Below, in pieces: positions 1 through 8,489 of a DNA stretch of 64,000 bases. Every line of letters starts with the position of its first letter. The first letter of the stretch is position 1. Made by a program: the position numbers and the translations under genes. Where the stretch lies: positions 1,054,001 through 1,118,000 of the forward strand of contig PS015009.1 in NCBI GenBank assembly GCA_048213135.1. The letters run 5' to 3'. Below the pieces are notes generated by a model. That model ran no database searches, was not told the origin of the DNA, and saw nothing but the letters and a program-made list of their open reading frames with translations. Origin of the DNA: Reclinomonas americana ATCC 50394 (taxonomy: Eukaryota > Jakobida > Jakobea > Jakobida).

Positions 1-1
1 T

Positions 2-1795
2 GCCGTGGGTTACTTCGTGAGTTATTACGACTACTACCAGCCCGAGGCCTACCTGCCTGTGAGCAATATTTATATTGAAAAAGACCTGAGCATTAACGAG
101 GAACTCGATAAACTGCGCCTTCAGGCCACAGCACAACTGCTGAGCGGCAGGCGTGATATTATAGTGGTAGCCAGTGTGAGTTGCATCTATGGTATGGGTA
201 ATCCTACCGATTACGAGAATGGTATCATCCGCATTCACCAGGGACAGGTCATATCCAGGCAGGGTTTTCTGCATGCGCTGGTAAACTCACTGTACAACCG
301 CAGCGAAATAGAATTTAACCGTGGCTCCTTCCGTGTGAAAGGCGATACTATCGACATCAACCTGCCTTACGTGGACTTCGGCTACCGCATCACTTTTTTC
401 GGTGACGAGATCGAAAGCATTGAAACACTGGAACTGAGCAGCGGTAAACGCATCAGCAGCGTGGAGAACGCGGCCATCTTCCCGGCCAACCTGTACGTGG
501 CGCCCAAGGATATGCTGCAGCAGGTGATACACGAAATACAGGATGAATGCAACGCACAGACAGAATACTTTAAAGCCAGCGGTAAATATATAGAAGCCCA
601 GCGCATCGACGAGAGAGTGAACTACGACCTGGAAATGATCCGCGAACTGGGCTACTGCAATGGCATCGAAAACTATTCCCGTTTCTTCGACAGGCGGCAA
701 CCAGGCACCCGGCCTTTCTGCCTGCTGGATTATTTTCCGCAGGATTTTTTGCTGATGATAGATGAAAGTCACCAGACCATTCCGCAGGTGAGCGGCATGT
801 ACGGTGGCGACCGCAGCAGGAAACTGATACTGGTGGATTACGGCTTCCGCCTGCCCAGCGCACTCGATAACCGCCCGCTCAACTTTCACGAATTTGAACA
901 GCTTACCAACCAGACCATCTTCGTATCGGCCACACCCGGTGATTATGAACTGGAAAAATCGGAAGGCATTGTGGTGGAACAGGTGGTGCGCCCGACAGGA
1001 CTGCTGGACCCGCCGATCGAGATCCGTCCTTCGGTGAACCAGATCGACGACCTGCTGGAAGAGATCGACAAGCGGGTAACCAAGGGCGACCGCGTATTGG
1101 TGACCACGCTTACCAAACGCATGGCAGAGGAAATGGACAAATACCTGCAGCGCATCAACATCAAAAGCAAATACATACACAGCGAAGTGGATGCATTGGA
1201 ACGTGTGGAGATATTAAGAGAACTGCGCTTAGGCGTGATCGATGTACTGGTGGGTGTTAACCTGCTTCGTGAAGGACTCGATCTGCCGGAAGTATCCCTG
1301 GTAGCAGTGCTGGACGCGGATAAAGAAGGTTTTTTACGGAATGAAAAAAGTCTTACCCAAACAGCCGGACGTGCCGCCCGTAACGCAGACGGACTCGTGA
1401 TTTTTTATGCCGATACCATGACGGAGAGTATGCAGAAGACGATCGATGAAACCAACCGTCGCCGCGATAAACAGATGGCCCACAACCTGGAACATGGCAT
1501 TACCCCGAAAACAGTAGTGAAAAGCAAGGAGCAGATCATGGCCCAGGGCTCAGTACTGGATGTAAAAGGTTATGATCCTTCCAATACTTATGCCTTAGCC
1601 GCGGATGAAGAACTGGTGAATGTTGCCGCGGAGGACCAGGAAACCTACAAAACCATACCCCAGCTGGAAAAAGCCATCGCCAAAGTAAAAAAGACGATGG
1701 AAAAAGCAGCGAAAGACCTCGATTTTATGGAAGCCGCAAGACTGAGGGATGAAATGTTCCGGATGAAAAAACAACTCGACGAGATGAAAGCTTAG
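2..1795 (+). CDS. uvrB: UvrABC system protein B, C-terminal part (cut by window edge)
   Basis: This is the damage-recognition helicase-like subunit of nucleotide excision repair, which with UvrA and UvrC recognises and incises bulky lesions. The reading frame runs in from the window edge, so about 90 N-terminal residues, including the Walker A loop, lie outside. The first visible residues (YYDYYQPEAY) form the family's beta-hairpin that inserts into DNA. Further on are the DESH Walker B box, the VSATPGDYE motif, GVNLLREGLDLPEV and QTAGRAARN (helicase motifs V and VI), and a C-terminal UVR domain (about the last 40 residues) that binds UvrC. No break is visible. It converges with the next gene, with one base between the stop codons and no clear terminator. 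Identity is certain; only completeness is unknown. Confidence 0.97.
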   Translation, partial: AVGYFVSYYDYYQPEAYLPVSNIYIEKDLSINEELDKLRLQATAQLLSGRRDIIVVASVSCIYGMGNPTDYENGIIRIHQGQVISRQGFLHALVNSLYNRSEIEFNRGSFRVKGDTIDINLPYVDFGYRITFFGDEIESIETLELSSGKRISSVENAAIFPANLYVAPKDMLQQVIHEIQDECNAQTEYFKASGKYIEAQRIDERVNYDLEMIRELGYCNGIENYSRFFDRRQPGTRPFCLLDYFPQDFLLMIDESHQTIPQVSGMYGGDRSRKLILVDYGFRLPSALDNRPLNFHEFEQLTNQTIFVSATPGDYELEKSEGIVVEQVVRPTGLLDPPIEIRPSVNQIDDLLEEIDKRVTKGDRVLVTTLTKRMAEEMDKYLQRINIKSKYIHSEVDALERVEILRELRLGVIDVLVGVNLLREGLDLPEVSLVAVLDADKEGFLRNEKSLTQTAGRAARNADGLVIFYADTMTESMQKTIDETNRRRDKQMAHNLEHGITPKTVVKSKEQIMAQGSVLDVKGYDPSNTYALAADEELVNVAAEDQETYKTIPQLEKAIAKVKKTMEKAAKDLDFMEAARLRDEMFRMKKQLDEMKA

Positions 1796-1796
1796 A

Positions 1797-2381
1797 TCAG
1801 TTGGTCAGTTGTAACTTCCCGCTGTCATCAATGGTATAAATGGCTACCTTTTTCTTATCCTGTTCCTTTTCGGCAAAATCGTTGAGCGTAGTAATGGTAA
1901 TGGTCTTGTCTTTTATCACCGATGTAATGGCCATAAAACCTTCCGCATTGTCGTAATACACATCCTGCTGACCGGTGATACTACCTGAAGGATCATATAC
2001 GACCAGCCAGGCTTTATTTTCGTTATCATATTCCCTGCCAATGAGTAATACATGGCCCTGCGGACCGTTGTACAGGGTATCGATAAGGCGGTACCTGAAT
2101 TCCGGCGCGGGCATCTGGTCGAGCCGCTCGATGTGCATGGCTCGCTGCGCTTCAGTGGACAGGAGTTTACCTTTTCGCAATAATCCTTTTTGTACTAAAG
2201 TGATACCATCAAGTTTATGCGCCTTCAGCGTTATGGGCGGAACCGGCGCGGGGGTTGGAACAGGCTTTGCCGTATCCTTAACAACCACTGTTGTATTGGA
2301 TGGTGTTTCTTTTTCAGCCGGCTGGCTGCAGGAAAATAAAGCGGTGATTAACACTACAGGTAAAAGATAGTTCTTAGGCAT
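1797..2381 (-). CDS. Predicted lipoprotein of unknown function
   Basis: A 194-residue protein beginning MPKNYLLPVVLITALFSC, a signal peptide ending in a lipobox with Cys18, so it is probably a lipid-anchored envelope protein. The ATG at 2381 is chosen because it gives a clean signal peptide; an in-frame start ten codons upstream would not. A Pro/Thr/Lys-rich linker (residues about 20-50) is followed by a region of mixed beta strands. I do not recognise the domain. It stands alone, convergent with uvrB. Confidence 0.75.
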   Translation of the reverse strand: MPKNYLLPVVLITALFSCSQPAEKETPSNTTVVVKDTAKPVPTPAPVPPITLKAHKLDGITLVQKGLLRKGKLLSTEAQRAMHIERLDQMPAPEFRYRLIDTLYNGPQGHVLLIGREYDNENKAWLVVYDPSGSITGQQDVYYDNAEGFMAITSVIKDKTITITTLNDFAEKEQDKKKVAIYTIDDSGKLQLTN

Positions 2382-2452
2382 GAGGACAGGTTTGTGATAA
2401 AGATAAATCATCTGCGGAAAAATTATACTCCCGCTGATGTATTATGCCGGCC

Positions 2453-3088
2453 TTATATACATCCTTCTCCCACAGCAGTGATCACGGTTTTTATCAGCAG
2501 TATTTTTTTATCCCATCGTACAAAATACGTCACCCTGGCACTGGTTACGGGACAATCATGGATGCGCATATCGAAACGAAAAAGATAGCCTTCCCGTAAA
2601 CGTTTATACTCAATCGATGGGCGGGTCTGTACAGGAATAAAACGGCTCTGCGCCAGCTGGTGCGATACCAGCCACAGGTAAGCGTCGTACGCGTTGTCGA
2701 GCCGGCCAATGAAATCCGACATCATTGCCATATCCCCGATGGATACCGCCCTGCCGTCCTTTCGGGCGGAGAGGTACCAGCCGCAGCCACCGGGCGGACA
2801 AAAGGTATAGAAGCTGTTGCGGCTTTTCGTGAGCACCACGGAATCGTGCAGGCGGAGATTTTTATTGTTGCGGTAAAGATTACTGTACCGCCCGTTATTG
2901 GAAACAATATTCAGCTCCCATTTGGCATAACCCGGCGAAGGCCGTACCGAATCAAGCAGCGATACTTGCGGGAACGTTGAGAAACCGGTACTGTCGGGCA
3001 GAAACTTTTGTACAAGCGCCGAATCGGACTGTGCCTTGCCCTGTAAAGCGAGACAACAAAGGATCAGGTATAGTCCTGTTCTTTTCAT
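2453..3088 (-). CDS. Exported protein of unknown function
   Basis: A 211-residue protein with a Sec signal peptide (MKRTGLYLILCCLALQGKAQ). The mature part contains a CPPGGCGW segment and a Cys near the C-terminus, which could form disulfides in the periplasm. No family recognised. It is the last gene of a tightly packed minus-strand run: its start overlaps the stop of the upstream gene by 4 bases (ATGA), which suggests translational coupling with that gene and with the GNAT gene before it. Confidence 0.7.
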   Translation of the reverse strand: MKRTGLYLILCCLALQGKAQSDSALVQKFLPDSTGFSTFPQVSLLDSVRPSPGYAKWELNIVSNNGRYSNLYRNNKNLRLHDSVVLTKSRNSFYTFCPPGGCGWYLSARKDGRAVSIGDMAMMSDFIGRLDNAYDAYLWLVSHQLAQSRFIPVQTRPSIEYKRLREGYLFRFDMRIHDCPVTSARVTYFVRWDKKILLIKTVITAVGEGCI

Positions 3089-3738
3089 TTATTTTCGGAC
3101 TGTGTTTTTTCGGTAAGGTATTGCAGCAATTGCGTCGCCGTTCCCAGCGCTTCACTGGCCAGGGGATCGCCAAACAATACACCCGTGGGTGCTTCGCCAA
3201 AATAAAGTCCGTCAGACACAAGGAACGTGATGCGGGTATTACCCATGGGTGGAAAAGGCCGCCGTGCTTCTTCCCAGGGACCAATCTGGTCCACTATCTT
3301 ACGGGACTGGTCAAACAATTGTGCGGTAAGCTCATTGACAGTGGTATCGGAAACAGATTCCCACACCACTACTCTTTCGGAATGATTGATATAGCGGGCC
3401 GTGCCATTGCTGAAGGAAGCCAGCACGTCGGGCCCTTCTTCCAGCGACACTTCTACAATAACGGCAAGTATTTCTTTTTTTGCTGGTACATGACCGGCAG
3501 CCTGCTGTTTGCGGTAAGCCAGCAGTTTGATCCGCGGATCAGCGGTCGTATCATCGATGATCTTCTGCAGCTCAGCGGTAACGTCCTCTTCCGAAAACAA
3601 AATATTGTACGGGTAAGGATAGGGGTCCGGCAGGTTGAACCGGAACATGTCCGGCTCATCACAGAAAAGCAGGTTATAGATGAAGTTGGTCTTTTCATCT
3701 TTATACGGACCGGTAAAAGCGCTGGCGGGAATTGTCAT
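3085..3738 (-). CDS. Hypothetical cytoplasmic protein coupled to a GNAT gene
   Basis: A 217-residue protein without signal peptide or membrane segment, rich in acidic residues and with a tract of alternating Pro-Tyr near residue 40. I do not recognise its family. It overlaps both neighbours by 4 bases (upstream GNAT gene and downstream exported protein), so the three are probably translated together. Its position gives no firm function. Confidence 0.7.
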   Translation of the reverse strand: MTIPASAFTGPYKDEKTNFIYNLLFCDEPDMFRFNLPDPYPYPYNILFSEEDVTAELQKIIDDTTADPRIKLLAYRKQQAAGHVPAKKEILAVIVEVSLEEGPDVLASFSNGTARYINHSERVVVWESVSDTTVNELTAQLFDQSRKIVDQIGPWEEARRPFPPMGNTRITFLVSDGLYFGEAPTGVLFGDPLASEALGTATQLLQYLTEKTQSENK

Positions 3739-4202
3739 AATACGGGTGAAGTTGATAATAGTTTTTCAAAACAAACGCTGTTGTCCACCAGCATGTACTG
3801 CCCGTAATTAGGGATGATGCGGTAACCCTTGCCCAGGTAAAGACTGATGGCATCGGGCTGGCGTTTGCCGGTTTCCAGTACACAACGGGTGATGCCCAGT
3901 TCCGCAGCCCATTGCTCCAGCTCAGCCAGTACTTTACCGGCGATGCCTTTGCCGCGTTGTTCAGGCAGGGTGTACATGCGTTTTACTTCCATCGTACCGG
4001 GTTCAATTTCGCGGATGGCGCCACAGCCCACAGGTGTTTCCCCGTCGCAGGCCAATACTACGTGAGCAAGATGTGCTGTTTTATTGAATTGTGCATAGAA
4101 CTCGTGGTCGTCGCCATCAAGTTCGGCGAGGGTGGCATCGAGCAACTTAACCAGCGGGGCAAAATGAGGATGTGATGAATCGGTTCTTATAATGGTGATC
4201 AT
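3735..4202 (-). CDS. GNAT family N-acetyltransferase
   Basis: A 155-residue protein of normal size for the Gcn5-related N-acetyltransferase fold, which transfers acetyl from acetyl-CoA to an amine. Visible are the central beta strand VGCGAIREI, the MEVKRMYT strand and the pyrophosphate-binding loop PEQRGKGIAG (motif A, R/QxxGxG/A) at about residues 80-90, followed by motif B (CVLETGKRQPDAISLYLGKGY), where many family members read Tyr-Gly-Phe/Tyr. The substrate cannot be told from sequence. It is the first gene of a three-gene overlapping set. Confidence 0.9.
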   Translation of the reverse strand: MITIIRTDSSHPHFAPLVKLLDATLAELDGDDHEFYAQFNKTAHLAHVVLACDGETPVGCGAIREIEPGTMEVKRMYTLPEQRGKGIAGKVLAELEQWAAELGITRCVLETGKRQPDAISLYLGKGYRIIPNYGQYMLVDNSVCFEKLLSTSPVL

Positions 4203-4208
4203 TTGTTA

Positions 4209-4661
4209 TCAGTTGGCTTTGTCGTGAACATTACTTTCTTCCAGCTTGCATTTGGCGAGGAATTTTTTTCCTGTTTCTTCCGTCACCAGGTTCAGGCGGG
4301 CGCGGGCATATATGATACCCATTTTCACGGCCTGTTCTACATAATAAACCTTACCGGGTTCAGTATCAATTTCCAGTTCGGACATATTTTCTGCTTTTGA
4401 ACGTATAGTGTGTTTGCTGGGATGCACCAGCGTGTACAGGTAGCTTTTGGCGGATGTGGTGCCTATGGAAGCCATATCACAACTGACATTCATGGTGATG
4501 GCCGACCCGAAATTGGTGGGGCGTATGACATACACGAGGGCCATGCCTTCGGGCGGCGTCATATTCCGGCCAACACTGTCGCGTTGTTTGGAGGCGCGCT
4601 GGCTGTGGGCGGCTAGGCCGGTAAGGAGGATGGTTGCCAGGAGTAATAAACGGTATTTCAT
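4209..4661 (-). CDS. Exported DUF2846-like protein
   Basis: A 150-residue protein with a Sec signal peptide (MKYRLLLLATILLTGLAAHS). The core (ALVYVIRPTNFGSAITMNVSCD, then YLYTLVHPSKHTIRSKAEN and GKVYYVEQ) matches the pattern of DUF2846, a small envelope domain in which a Y-x-RP strand is followed by a PGxH-type turn; here the turn is HPSKH. The function of that domain is not known. It lies 6 bases upstream of the GNAT gene in reading order, so it may head the same operon. Confidence 0.7.
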   Translation of the reverse strand: MKYRLLLLATILLTGLAAHSQRASKQRDSVGRNMTPPEGMALVYVIRPTNFGSAITMNVSCDMASIGTTSAKSYLYTLVHPSKHTIRSKAENMSELEIDTEPGKVYYVEQAVKMGIIYARARLNLVTEETGKKFLAKCKLEESNVHDKAN

Positions 4662-4689
4662 GCAGGTATGAAGTTACGATTTGTTTTAC

Positions 4690-5444
4690 CGCGGAGAAGA
4701 AGATGTCATCCCGACGAAAGAGCCTGTCCCGATGAGGAACAATATCGGGAAGGTATCTCATGTTCCGCCGGGGTCTCCGGTACGGGACCCCTGAGGGCCC
4801 CTGAGATTTTTTTCACAGAAATGTATGGGGGCTTTCACAGAGGATGTCATCCTGATGGAGGAGGAGTATTAAGTTCCGACGGGGTCTCCGGTACAGNNNN
4901 NNNNNNNNNNNNNNNNNNNNNNNNNNNNNNNNNNNNNNNNNNNNNNNNNNNNNNNNNNNNNNNNNNNNNNNNNNNNNNNNNNNNNNNNNNNNNNNNNNNN
5001 NNNNNNNNNNNNNNNNNNNNNNNNNNNNNNNNNNNNNNNNNNNNNNNNNNNNNNNNNNNNNNNNNNNNNNNNNNNNNNNNNNNNNNNNNNNNNNNNNNNN
5101 NNNNNNNNNNNNNNNNNNNNNNNNNNNNNNNNNNNNNNNNNNNNNNNNNNNNNNNNNNNNNNNNNNNNNNNNNNNNNNNNNNNNNNNNNNNNNNNNNNNN
5201 NNNNNNNNNNNNNNNNNNNNNNNNNNNNNNNNNNNNNNNNNNNNNNNNNNNNNNNNNNNNNNNNNNNNNNNNNNNNNNNNNNNNNNNNNNNNNNNNNNNN
5301 NNNNNNNNNNNNNNNNNNNNNNNNACAGGACCCCGGTGAGGTTTTTCACAGAGATATACGGAGGATTTTCACAGAGGATGTCATCCTGACGGAGGAGGAA
5401 TATTAAGTTCCGACGGGGTCTCCGGTACGGGACCCCGGTGAAAA
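4690..5444. repeat. Cluster of palindromic intergenic repeats around an assembly gap
   Basis: About 750 bases without a gene. The readable flanks carry copies of one unit: TTTTCACAGAGGATGTCATCC, then a GGAGGAGGA-TATTAAGTTCCG stretch, then GGGGTCTCCGGTACGGGACCCC. The pieces GGATGTCATCC and GGGGTC...GACCCC are inverted repeats. The copies left (about 4840-4896) and right (about 5373-5440) of the N run differ at few positions, so the gap probably hides further tandem copies. A partial copy (4690-4810) has a related GATGTCATCCCGACGA start. The shared TTTTCACAGAG motif recurs near 23730. Confidence 0.8.
4897..5324. other. Assembly gap (run of N)
   Basis: 428 undetermined bases. Both edges end in the same repeat sequence (GGGGTCTCCGGTACA on the left, ACAGGACCCCGGTGA on the right), so the gap most likely marks collapsed repeats rather than missing genes. 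Its true length is unknown. Confidence 0.98.
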
Positions 5445-6044
5445 TTAATGGATGAGGCGGTTATTAAATTCATTTACATAATAGTTCAGGTTTTGCCCGA
5501 ACTCCGACCTGAAAAGCTCTTGTATGGTTTTGTCCTTGTCTAGTTTGGTTTTGACAGGCGCAAAAAATTCGTGAGGGTGCAGCGTAAGCGCCATTAGCAG
5601 GTAACTGCTCAATGTTTCATACCGGAATTTGTCGCCCGATGAGATGGTTCTTAAAAAAAGTGCCAGGGTTTCCTGTGTAGGATACTTTACCAAAGCCTTA
5701 TAACAAAAACGCCACCGGGCATAGTCATAATATTTATCCTGCCAGCCGGTCTCAAAAATATCTTTTACGTAAGGCAAAAAATATTCGTCGGGGAATATTT
5801 CCACGGCCCGCAGTGCGGAAACCTGGCGGTCGGAATTTTTAGAGAAGAAGGATACGATGAAAGGCCGGTCTTCGGGGTTATTGAACCTGGCTGGTACCGG
5901 CTGCCAGTATTTCCATTCTTCAGCGGGGTCCTGGTTGAGATCAGCCATATCTGGCTCTGCCTTTTTCAGTGGCAGGCAATTTAGTTGTTGACCTGTAATT
6001 CTTTTAAGATGCTTATCTGCGATCTCTTCAATGCTTAATGACAT
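5445..6044 (-). CDS. Hypothetical protein, probably helical repeat-like
   Basis: A 199-residue cytoplasmic protein without signal peptide. The central part (about residues 70-180) alternates helices with short turns (SALRAVEIFPDEYFLPYVKDI, then YDYARWRFCYKALVKYPTQE, then TLSSYLLMALTLHPHEF), a spacing reminiscent of HEAT or armadillo repeats, but I cannot assign a family. It stands alone between two repeat regions. Confidence 0.65.
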   Translation of the reverse strand: MSLSIEEIADKHLKRITGQQLNCLPLKKAEPDMADLNQDPAEEWKYWQPVPARFNNPEDRPFIVSFFSKNSDRQVSALRAVEIFPDEYFLPYVKDIFETGWQDKYYDYARWRFCYKALVKYPTQETLALFLRTISSGDKFRYETLSSYLLMALTLHPHEFFAPVKTKLDKDKTIQELFRSEFGQNLNYYVNEFNNRLIH

Positions 6045-6105
6045 AAGAAAGATGTTAGCTGTTGCCGGTCCGCTTTTAACCTATTCCTAAATATATTAAA
6101 GTCGG

Positions 6106-6245
6106 ATGAGCCTCCCGCGTGAGGGATTGCAGCGGATAGCCCACAGCCCGAGGAACGAGGGCGAGGACTATGAGCGGAAAGCCCGGCCCCGGCCTGGAGA
6201 GTTTTCCCACTGCAGAACTTACCGGGCCGGGGACACGCCCCAAAA
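6106..6245. repeat. Palindromic intergenic repeat (GCAGCGG/CGGGCCGGG type)
   Basis: A G+C-rich stretch with CTCCCGCGTGAGGGATTGCAGCGG followed by AAAGCCCGGCCCCGGCCTGG and ACCGGGCCGGGG. The motif CCGCTG-C-ATCCCTCACGCGGG occurs in the opposite orientation at about 36240-36265. This looks like a REP-type element dispersed in the genome. It ends about 50 bases before the parA start, so it may also lie in that gene's leader or promoter zone. Confidence 0.65.
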
Positions 6246-6300
6246 GCTACAAAAAGCCAACACATTGAGAAATATTTTGTTATCTTAACCTTCCTAAAAA

Positions 6301-7050
6301 ATGGTTATGACTACAATAGCGCTGTACAACCTTAAAGGCGGGGTGGGCAAAACCGCCAGTTGCGTAAACTTTGCCTACCTGGCGGCAGCCGATGGCTACA
6401 AAACCCTTTTGTGGGATATTGACCCCCAGGGTTCATCGTCTTTCTATTATAAAGCGAAACCCAAAACACACCCCGGCATCAAAAAACTGATCACCAAGGA
6501 TGCGGACCTGGAGAACGCCATTATGAGTACGGATTTTGAACTGCTGGATGTGATACCGGCAGACAATTCTTCCAAAAGCTTTGACATTATGCTGGAAGAG
6601 ATGAAGGGCAACAAGAATCGGCTGAAAGGCATCATCAAACAACTGGACAAAGACTATGATTTTGTATTTATTGACTGTCCGCCGGGCTTCAGCGCACTGA
6701 GTGAGAACATTTTTAACGCGGCGGACATAGTGCTGATGCCGGTGATACCCACCACGCTGAGCATTCGCACTTACCATATGGTGAAGGATTACTTTAAAGA
6801 AAAAGACCTGGACCTGGGTAAGATGATGTGCTTTTTCAGCATGACGGACCTGCGCAAGAACATGCACAACGAGATCATGGAGGAGTTGTATAAAGACAAA
6901 CGTTTTTTCCAGAATTATATCCCTTACCTGTCGGATGTGGAGAAGATGGGTGTGCATAAAGCGCCGATAATGGAGTTCGCGAACAGCAGCTATGCATCTA
7001 ATTGTTACCGGGAGCTGTGGACGGAGATCAAGGAAGGGGTATTGGAGTGA
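6301..7050 (+). CDS. ParA/Soj-family ATPase (no ParB partner nearby)
   Basis: A 249-residue P-loop ATPase of the ParA/MinD superfamily. It shows the deviant Walker A KGGVGKT near the N-terminus, the A' motif LLWDIDPQGSSS and the Walker B strand FVFIDCPPG, with the family's switch region. A second ATG two codons downstream (MTTIALYN) is an equally good start. ParA proteins bind DNA or nucleoids when ATP-bound and position DNA or protein cargo. No ParB gene or parS-like palindrome follows, so this is an orphan ParA whose cargo is unknown; plasmid partitioning is unlikely in this chromosomal setting. Confidence 0.93.
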   Translation: MVMTTIALYNLKGGVGKTASCVNFAYLAAADGYKTLLWDIDPQGSSSFYYKAKPKTHPGIKKLITKDADLENAIMSTDFELLDVIPADNSSKSFDIMLEEMKGNKNRLKGIIKQLDKDYDFVFIDCPPGFSALSENIFNAADIVLMPVIPTTLSIRTYHMVKDYFKEKDLDLGKMMCFFSMTDLRKNMHNEIMEELYKDKRFFQNYIPYLSDVEKMGVHKAPIMEFANSSYASNCYRELWTEIKEGVLE

Positions 7051-7113
7051 AGGAGGGAAGAAATGAAAGAATGAAGGATGGATGGCCTATTTTTGTGACA
7101 CCAAAAACTATTT

Positions 7114-7845
7114 ATGAAAAGAGAGTTATTCAGCTGGTACAGCCCAGCCCTGCAAAAGGACATGCCGATCGTTTCTTACGGCGACTACGGCTTCGCGTTA
7201 TTACTGGTGCCCACCGCGGCGGCCGATTACCTGGAATATGAAAGGTTCCAGCTGATGGAAACACTGGCCCCCTACATCAACAGCGGCAAACTGCGCATCT
7301 TCTCCATCAACAGCATCAACAACGAAAGCTGGCTGAATAATGAAATGGCCGGGGCCCACAAAGCCATCCGCCACAACCAGTTCAACGATTACGTATTTAA
7401 TGAAGTGGTGCCCTTCATCCGCACCAACACATCAGCGGAAACACCCATCATTACCTGTGGTGCTTCCTTTGGCGCCCTGCACAGTATGAACCTGTTTCTG
7501 AAACGCCCCGACCTGATCAACGGCGTAATCGCCATGAGCGGGGTATATGACCTGTCGGATTACACCAAAGGTTATTTTGATGAGCAGGTATACTTCAACT
7601 CTCCTATGCATTACATGCCCAACCTCACCGACCACGCGGTACTGGAGCAGATCAGGCAGAGCAACCATATCCATATACTCACCGGCAGCGGCGCCTACGA
7701 AGACCCCAATGCCTCTAAAGCTTTTGCCGGCGTACTGTACAACAAAGGCATCAACTACGAACTGGACGTATGGGGCGAGGAATGGAAACACGACTGGCCT
7801 ACCTGGAGGGCCATGTTACCCCTGTACCTGGACACCCGCTTTTAA
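7114..7845 (+). CDS. Putative esterase (alpha/beta hydrolase, esterase D type)
   Basis: A 243-residue cytoplasmic protein of the putative esterase family (PF00756-like). The nucleophile elbow is CGASFGALHS (Ser in G-x-S-x-G form) near residue 115, the acid is probably the Asp in a later strand (SGAYEDPN), and the catalytic His is in EWKHDWPTW close to the C-terminus. These proteins hydrolyse small esters; in this subfamily the substrate is usually unknown. No signal peptide. It follows parA by about 60 bases and may be cotranscribed, but no functional link is evident. Confidence 0.85.
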   Translation: MKRELFSWYSPALQKDMPIVSYGDYGFALLLVPTAAADYLEYERFQLMETLAPYINSGKLRIFSINSINNESWLNNEMAGAHKAIRHNQFNDYVFNEVVPFIRTNTSAETPIITCGASFGALHSMNLFLKRPDLINGVIAMSGVYDLSDYTKGYFDEQVYFNSPMHYMPNLTDHAVLEQIRQSNHIHILTGSGAYEDPNASKAFAGVLYNKGINYELDVWGEEWKHDWPTWRAMLPLYLDTRF

Positions 7846-7919
7846 GACAACGTGTTTTTACGCACAATAAAAGATGGCTTTTTCTGTTAATACTTAGGAA
7901 ACACCAATATCCTAAGATC

Positions 7920-8342
7920 ATGAAAAAGCCATTTTTACTTTTTGCACTCAAGTGCAGCGTGATCCTCTACTTTGCGGCCTGCACCCGCCTGGAACATTAT
8001 ACCACCGACAAATCTGCCACACCCGTAGTAACCGAAGGCTCCTGGAAAGTGAACCTGTACGAGAACGGCGGCAACAAAACCAGCGAATTTTCGGGGTATA
8101 CCTTCACTTTTACACCCGGCGGTAACCTGTTGGTACAAAAAGACGGCAGGCAGGTGAACGGCAACTGGTCAGAAGACGATATTGCCAAAAAGATAGTGAT
8201 TGACCTGGGTAAAACGGACCCGGTACTGGAAAAACTTAACGAGAACTGGGACGTAACCCGCATCAACGATAAAGAAATAGCACTCAGGAGCAAGGACCCT
8301 CTTGCGCCCAGCAGCATACACATCAGTTCCATTCCTATGTAA
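7920..8342 (+). CDS. Predicted lipoprotein with lipocalin-like domain
   Basis: A 140-residue protein starting MKKPFLLFALKCSVILYFAAC, a signal peptide with a lipobox Cys. The ATG at 7920 is chosen because longer in-frame starts give no signal peptide. The mature region has the strand pattern of small lipocalin-like Bacteroidota lipoproteins: GSWKVNLY near the start, GYTFTFTPGGNLLV, then NGNWS. Ligand unknown. It is closed by an intrinsic terminator about 50 bases downstream. Confidence 0.75.
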   Translation: MKKPFLLFALKCSVILYFAACTRLEHYTTDKSATPVVTEGSWKVNLYENGGNKTSEFSGYTFTFTPGGNLLVQKDGRQVNGNWSEDDIAKKIVIDLGKTDPVLEKLNENWDVTRINDKEIALRSKDPLAPSSIHISSIPM

Positions 8343-8394
8343 AAATTTTTCTTGCAGTTTTCTCTATAAGCATGATTGAGTATAATGGTATAAG

Positions 8395-8419
8395 GCAGCC
8401 CTGGTAAGGCTGCTTTTTT
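8395..8419 (+). terminator. Intrinsic terminator
   Basis: Stem GCAGCC / GGCTGC with a 7-base loop (CTGGTAA) followed directly by a run of six or more T. It ends the lipoprotein transcript and separates it from polA. Confidence 0.8.
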
Positions 8420-8489
8420 ATTTGGCGCCGCCGTACTTCTTCCCTGTTTCCGGCCGCCATTTCTACGGCATTTGTTTTACTTTTATGGC

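Noticed and set aside
287-1180. Long open frame opposite uvrB
   Set aside because: It lies fully opposite a certain gene, and its protein has no domain pattern; typical shadow of a codon-biased gene.
6301-7050. Plasmid partition locus
   Set aside because: A ParA-type ATPase alone, without ParB, parS or replication genes, in a stretch of chromosomal housekeeping genes.
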